Shown piece after piece: positions 5,911-6,887 of a stretch of DNA of 6,887 bases; position 1 is the first letter of the stretch, and the number at the start of each line of letters is the position of its first letter. The stretch lies in assembly GCA_020724185.1 (NCBI GenBank), contig DYHL01000146.1, forward strand, positions 1 to 6,887, given 5' to 3'. The notes under the pieces were generated by a model that did no database searches, was not told the DNA's origin, and saw only the letters and a program-made list of their open reading frames with translations. The position numbers were made by a program, and so were the translations under genes. Source of the stretch: Candidatus Nitrosymbiomonas sp. Its GTDB lineage: Bacteria; Sysuimicrobiota; Sysuimicrobiia; Sysuimicrobiales; Humicultoraceae.

Positions 5911-6887
5911 ATGCGTACGGGACGCTCAACCGTGATCGCGCGCCGCGGGATGATCGCCACGGGCCACCCGCTCGCGACCGCGGCAGGCTTGAAAGTGCTG
6001 GCGGACGGTGGCAACGCCGTGGACGCGGCGGTGGCCGCGGCAGCGGTGCTGGGAGTGGCGCAGCCGATGATGAGCGGCCTCGGCGGCGACACTTTCATGC
6101 TGGTCTACCACAGACCAGAAGGCCGCGTCTGGGGCCTCAACGGCAGCGGCCCTGCTCCCGCCGGCGTGTCGCGAGAGCACTTCATCGAGCAGGGCCATGC
6201 GACGATGCCGATGCGTGGAATGCTGGCCGCATCAGTGCCCGGCTCGGTCCGGGCGATGGACGAGGCCCTGGACCGATGGGGCAGCGGCCGGTTCTCCCTT
6301 CGTAGGTTGCTTGAGCCGGCGATCCGCTACGCCGAGGAGGGCGTGCCGGTGGCGCGCAAGATCGCCCTGTGGCTGCGCGAAGCCGCGCCCGTGGTCGCCC
6401 AGCACCCTTCCTCAGCGGCCGTGTTCCTGCCTCGCGGCAGGCCGTTGGAAGAGGGCGAGATCCTGATCCAGCGCGATCTCGGTGCATCGCTGCGGGCGGT
6501 GGCCGCGGGTGGCTCCGAGGCATTCTACGAAGGCCCGATAGCCGCGGCGATAGGCGCCTACAGCCGTGCCCGCGGCGGGCTGCTGTCGGCCGGTGACTTT
6601 GCCGGCTATACCGTGGACGTGCACGAACCCCTGCACACCGCGTTCCGCGACCTGACCGTCTACGCAACGGCGCCGCCGTCCCAGGGGATCCTGCTGATCG
6701 AGATGTTGAACATCCTCGAAGGATTCGAGCCCGCACGCTGGGATTCGCCCGATGCCATCCACCGGGCGGTTGAGGCCAAGAGAATCGCCTATGCCGATCG
6801 CCTCGCCTACCTGGGCGATCCGCTGTTTGTCCGCAATCCCATCTCCGCGCTGCTCGACAAGGCGTACGCGGCCCGCCGGCGAGGGGA
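5911..6887 (+). CDS. ggt: Gamma-glutamyltransferase family protein (3' partial)
   Basis: The first 325 codons of an Ntn-hydrolase of the gamma-glutamyltranspeptidase family, which hydrolyses or transfers gamma-glutamyl groups, for example from glutathione. Family features in order: RRGMIATGHPLATAAGLKVL (11-30), the highly conserved GGNAVDAAVA (33-42), SGLGGDTF (55-62), an AASVPGSV segment near 110, LLEPAIRYAEEGVPV, and DFAGYTV followed by PPSQGILLIEMLNIL. Full-length members have about 530 residues. The window stops shortly before the threonine that begins the small subunit after autoprocessing, so activity cannot be judged. Two points differ from classical Ggt. First, no signal peptide precedes the conserved N terminus, suggesting a cytosolic enzyme. 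Second, the position of the substrate-binding arginine (Arg114 of E. coli Ggt, in a YREMAP context) is S79 in LNGSGPAPAG. This points to a non-classical YwrD-like or acylase-like subgroup with possibly different substrates. The start is ATG 5911, supported by GAGGTGAT upstream. Confidence 0.9.
   Translation, partial: MRTGRSTVIARRGMIATGHPLATAAGLKVLADGGNAVDAAVAAAAVLGVAQPMMSGLGGDTFMLVYHRPEGRVWGLNGSGPAPAGVSREHFIEQGHATMPMRGMLAASVPGSVRAMDEALDRWGSGRFSLRRLLEPAIRYAEEGVPVARKIALWLREAAPVVAQHPSSAAVFLPRGRPLEEGEILIQRDLGASLRAVAAGGSEAFYEGPIAAAIGAYSRARGGLLSAGDFAGYTVDVHEPLHTAFRDLTVYATAPPSQGILLIEMLNILEGFEPARWDSPDAIHRAVEAKRIAYADRLAYLGDPLFVRNPISALLDKAYAARRRG

Noticed and set aside
5373..6098. Minus-strand open frame of 241 codons spanning the nth end, the spacer and the transferase start
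   Set aside because: It lies antisense to the highly conserved GGNAVDAAVA region of the transferase and to the nth cluster motif, and it shows no family features of its own.
6182..6762. Minus-strand open frames of 116-184 codons opposite the gamma-glutamyltransferase gene
   Set aside because: They are arginine- and proline-rich shadow frames without motifs. The plus-strand frame is a clear family member.

Overview
This is a gene-dense, visibly GC-rich bacterial segment. Codons mostly end in G or C, and alternative TTG/GTG starts and GGAGG-type ribosome binding sites occur. Seven protein-coding genes fill almost all of it. The only gaps are two short spacers between divergent genes (about 147 and 110 bases). 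I see no rRNA, tRNA, CRISPR array, insertion sequence, phage or plasmid gene. The menaquinone genes and high GC suggest a menaquinone-using bacterium, but I cannot name a phylum from this window.

Layout. (1) Bases 1-1024 (+): the 3' part of a gene whose protein joins the C-terminal lobe of an acyl-CoA/o-succinylbenzoate-CoA ligase (MenE-like) to a complete UbiE/MenG-type quinone methyltransferase in one reading frame. (2) Bases 1021-4638 (-): a tight three-gene operon. Its transcription order is an M24 Xaa-Pro-type peptidase, an exported M14 zinc carboxypeptidase with a C-terminal transthyretin-like domain, and a class V (isopenicillin N epimerase-like) PLP enzyme. The first two overlap by 4 bases; the last two are 13 bases apart. 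(3) Bases 4786-5532 (+): endonuclease III (nth), divergent from the operon. (4) Bases 5456-5800 (-): a small four-helix membrane protein whose 3' end overlaps that of nth by 77 bases. (5) Bases 5911-6887 (+): the N-terminal 325 codons of a gamma-glutamyltransferase-family protein, cut by the window end just before the expected autoprocessing threonine.

How the genes fit together. The ligase-methyltransferase fusion would combine two non-consecutive steps of menaquinone synthesis: CoA activation of o-succinylbenzoate and the final C-methylation of demethylmenaquinone. The minus-strand operon looks like peptide scavenging: an exported carboxypeptidase, a cytosolic imidodipeptide-type peptidase and a cytosolic amino-acid PLP enzyme. 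The nearby gamma-glutamyltransferase family member fits that theme loosely, but it has its own promoter region. Nth is base-excision repair and appears functionally unrelated. The most unusual item is the ligase-methyltransferase fusion. I found no evidence of a defence system, mobile element or other wholly new system.
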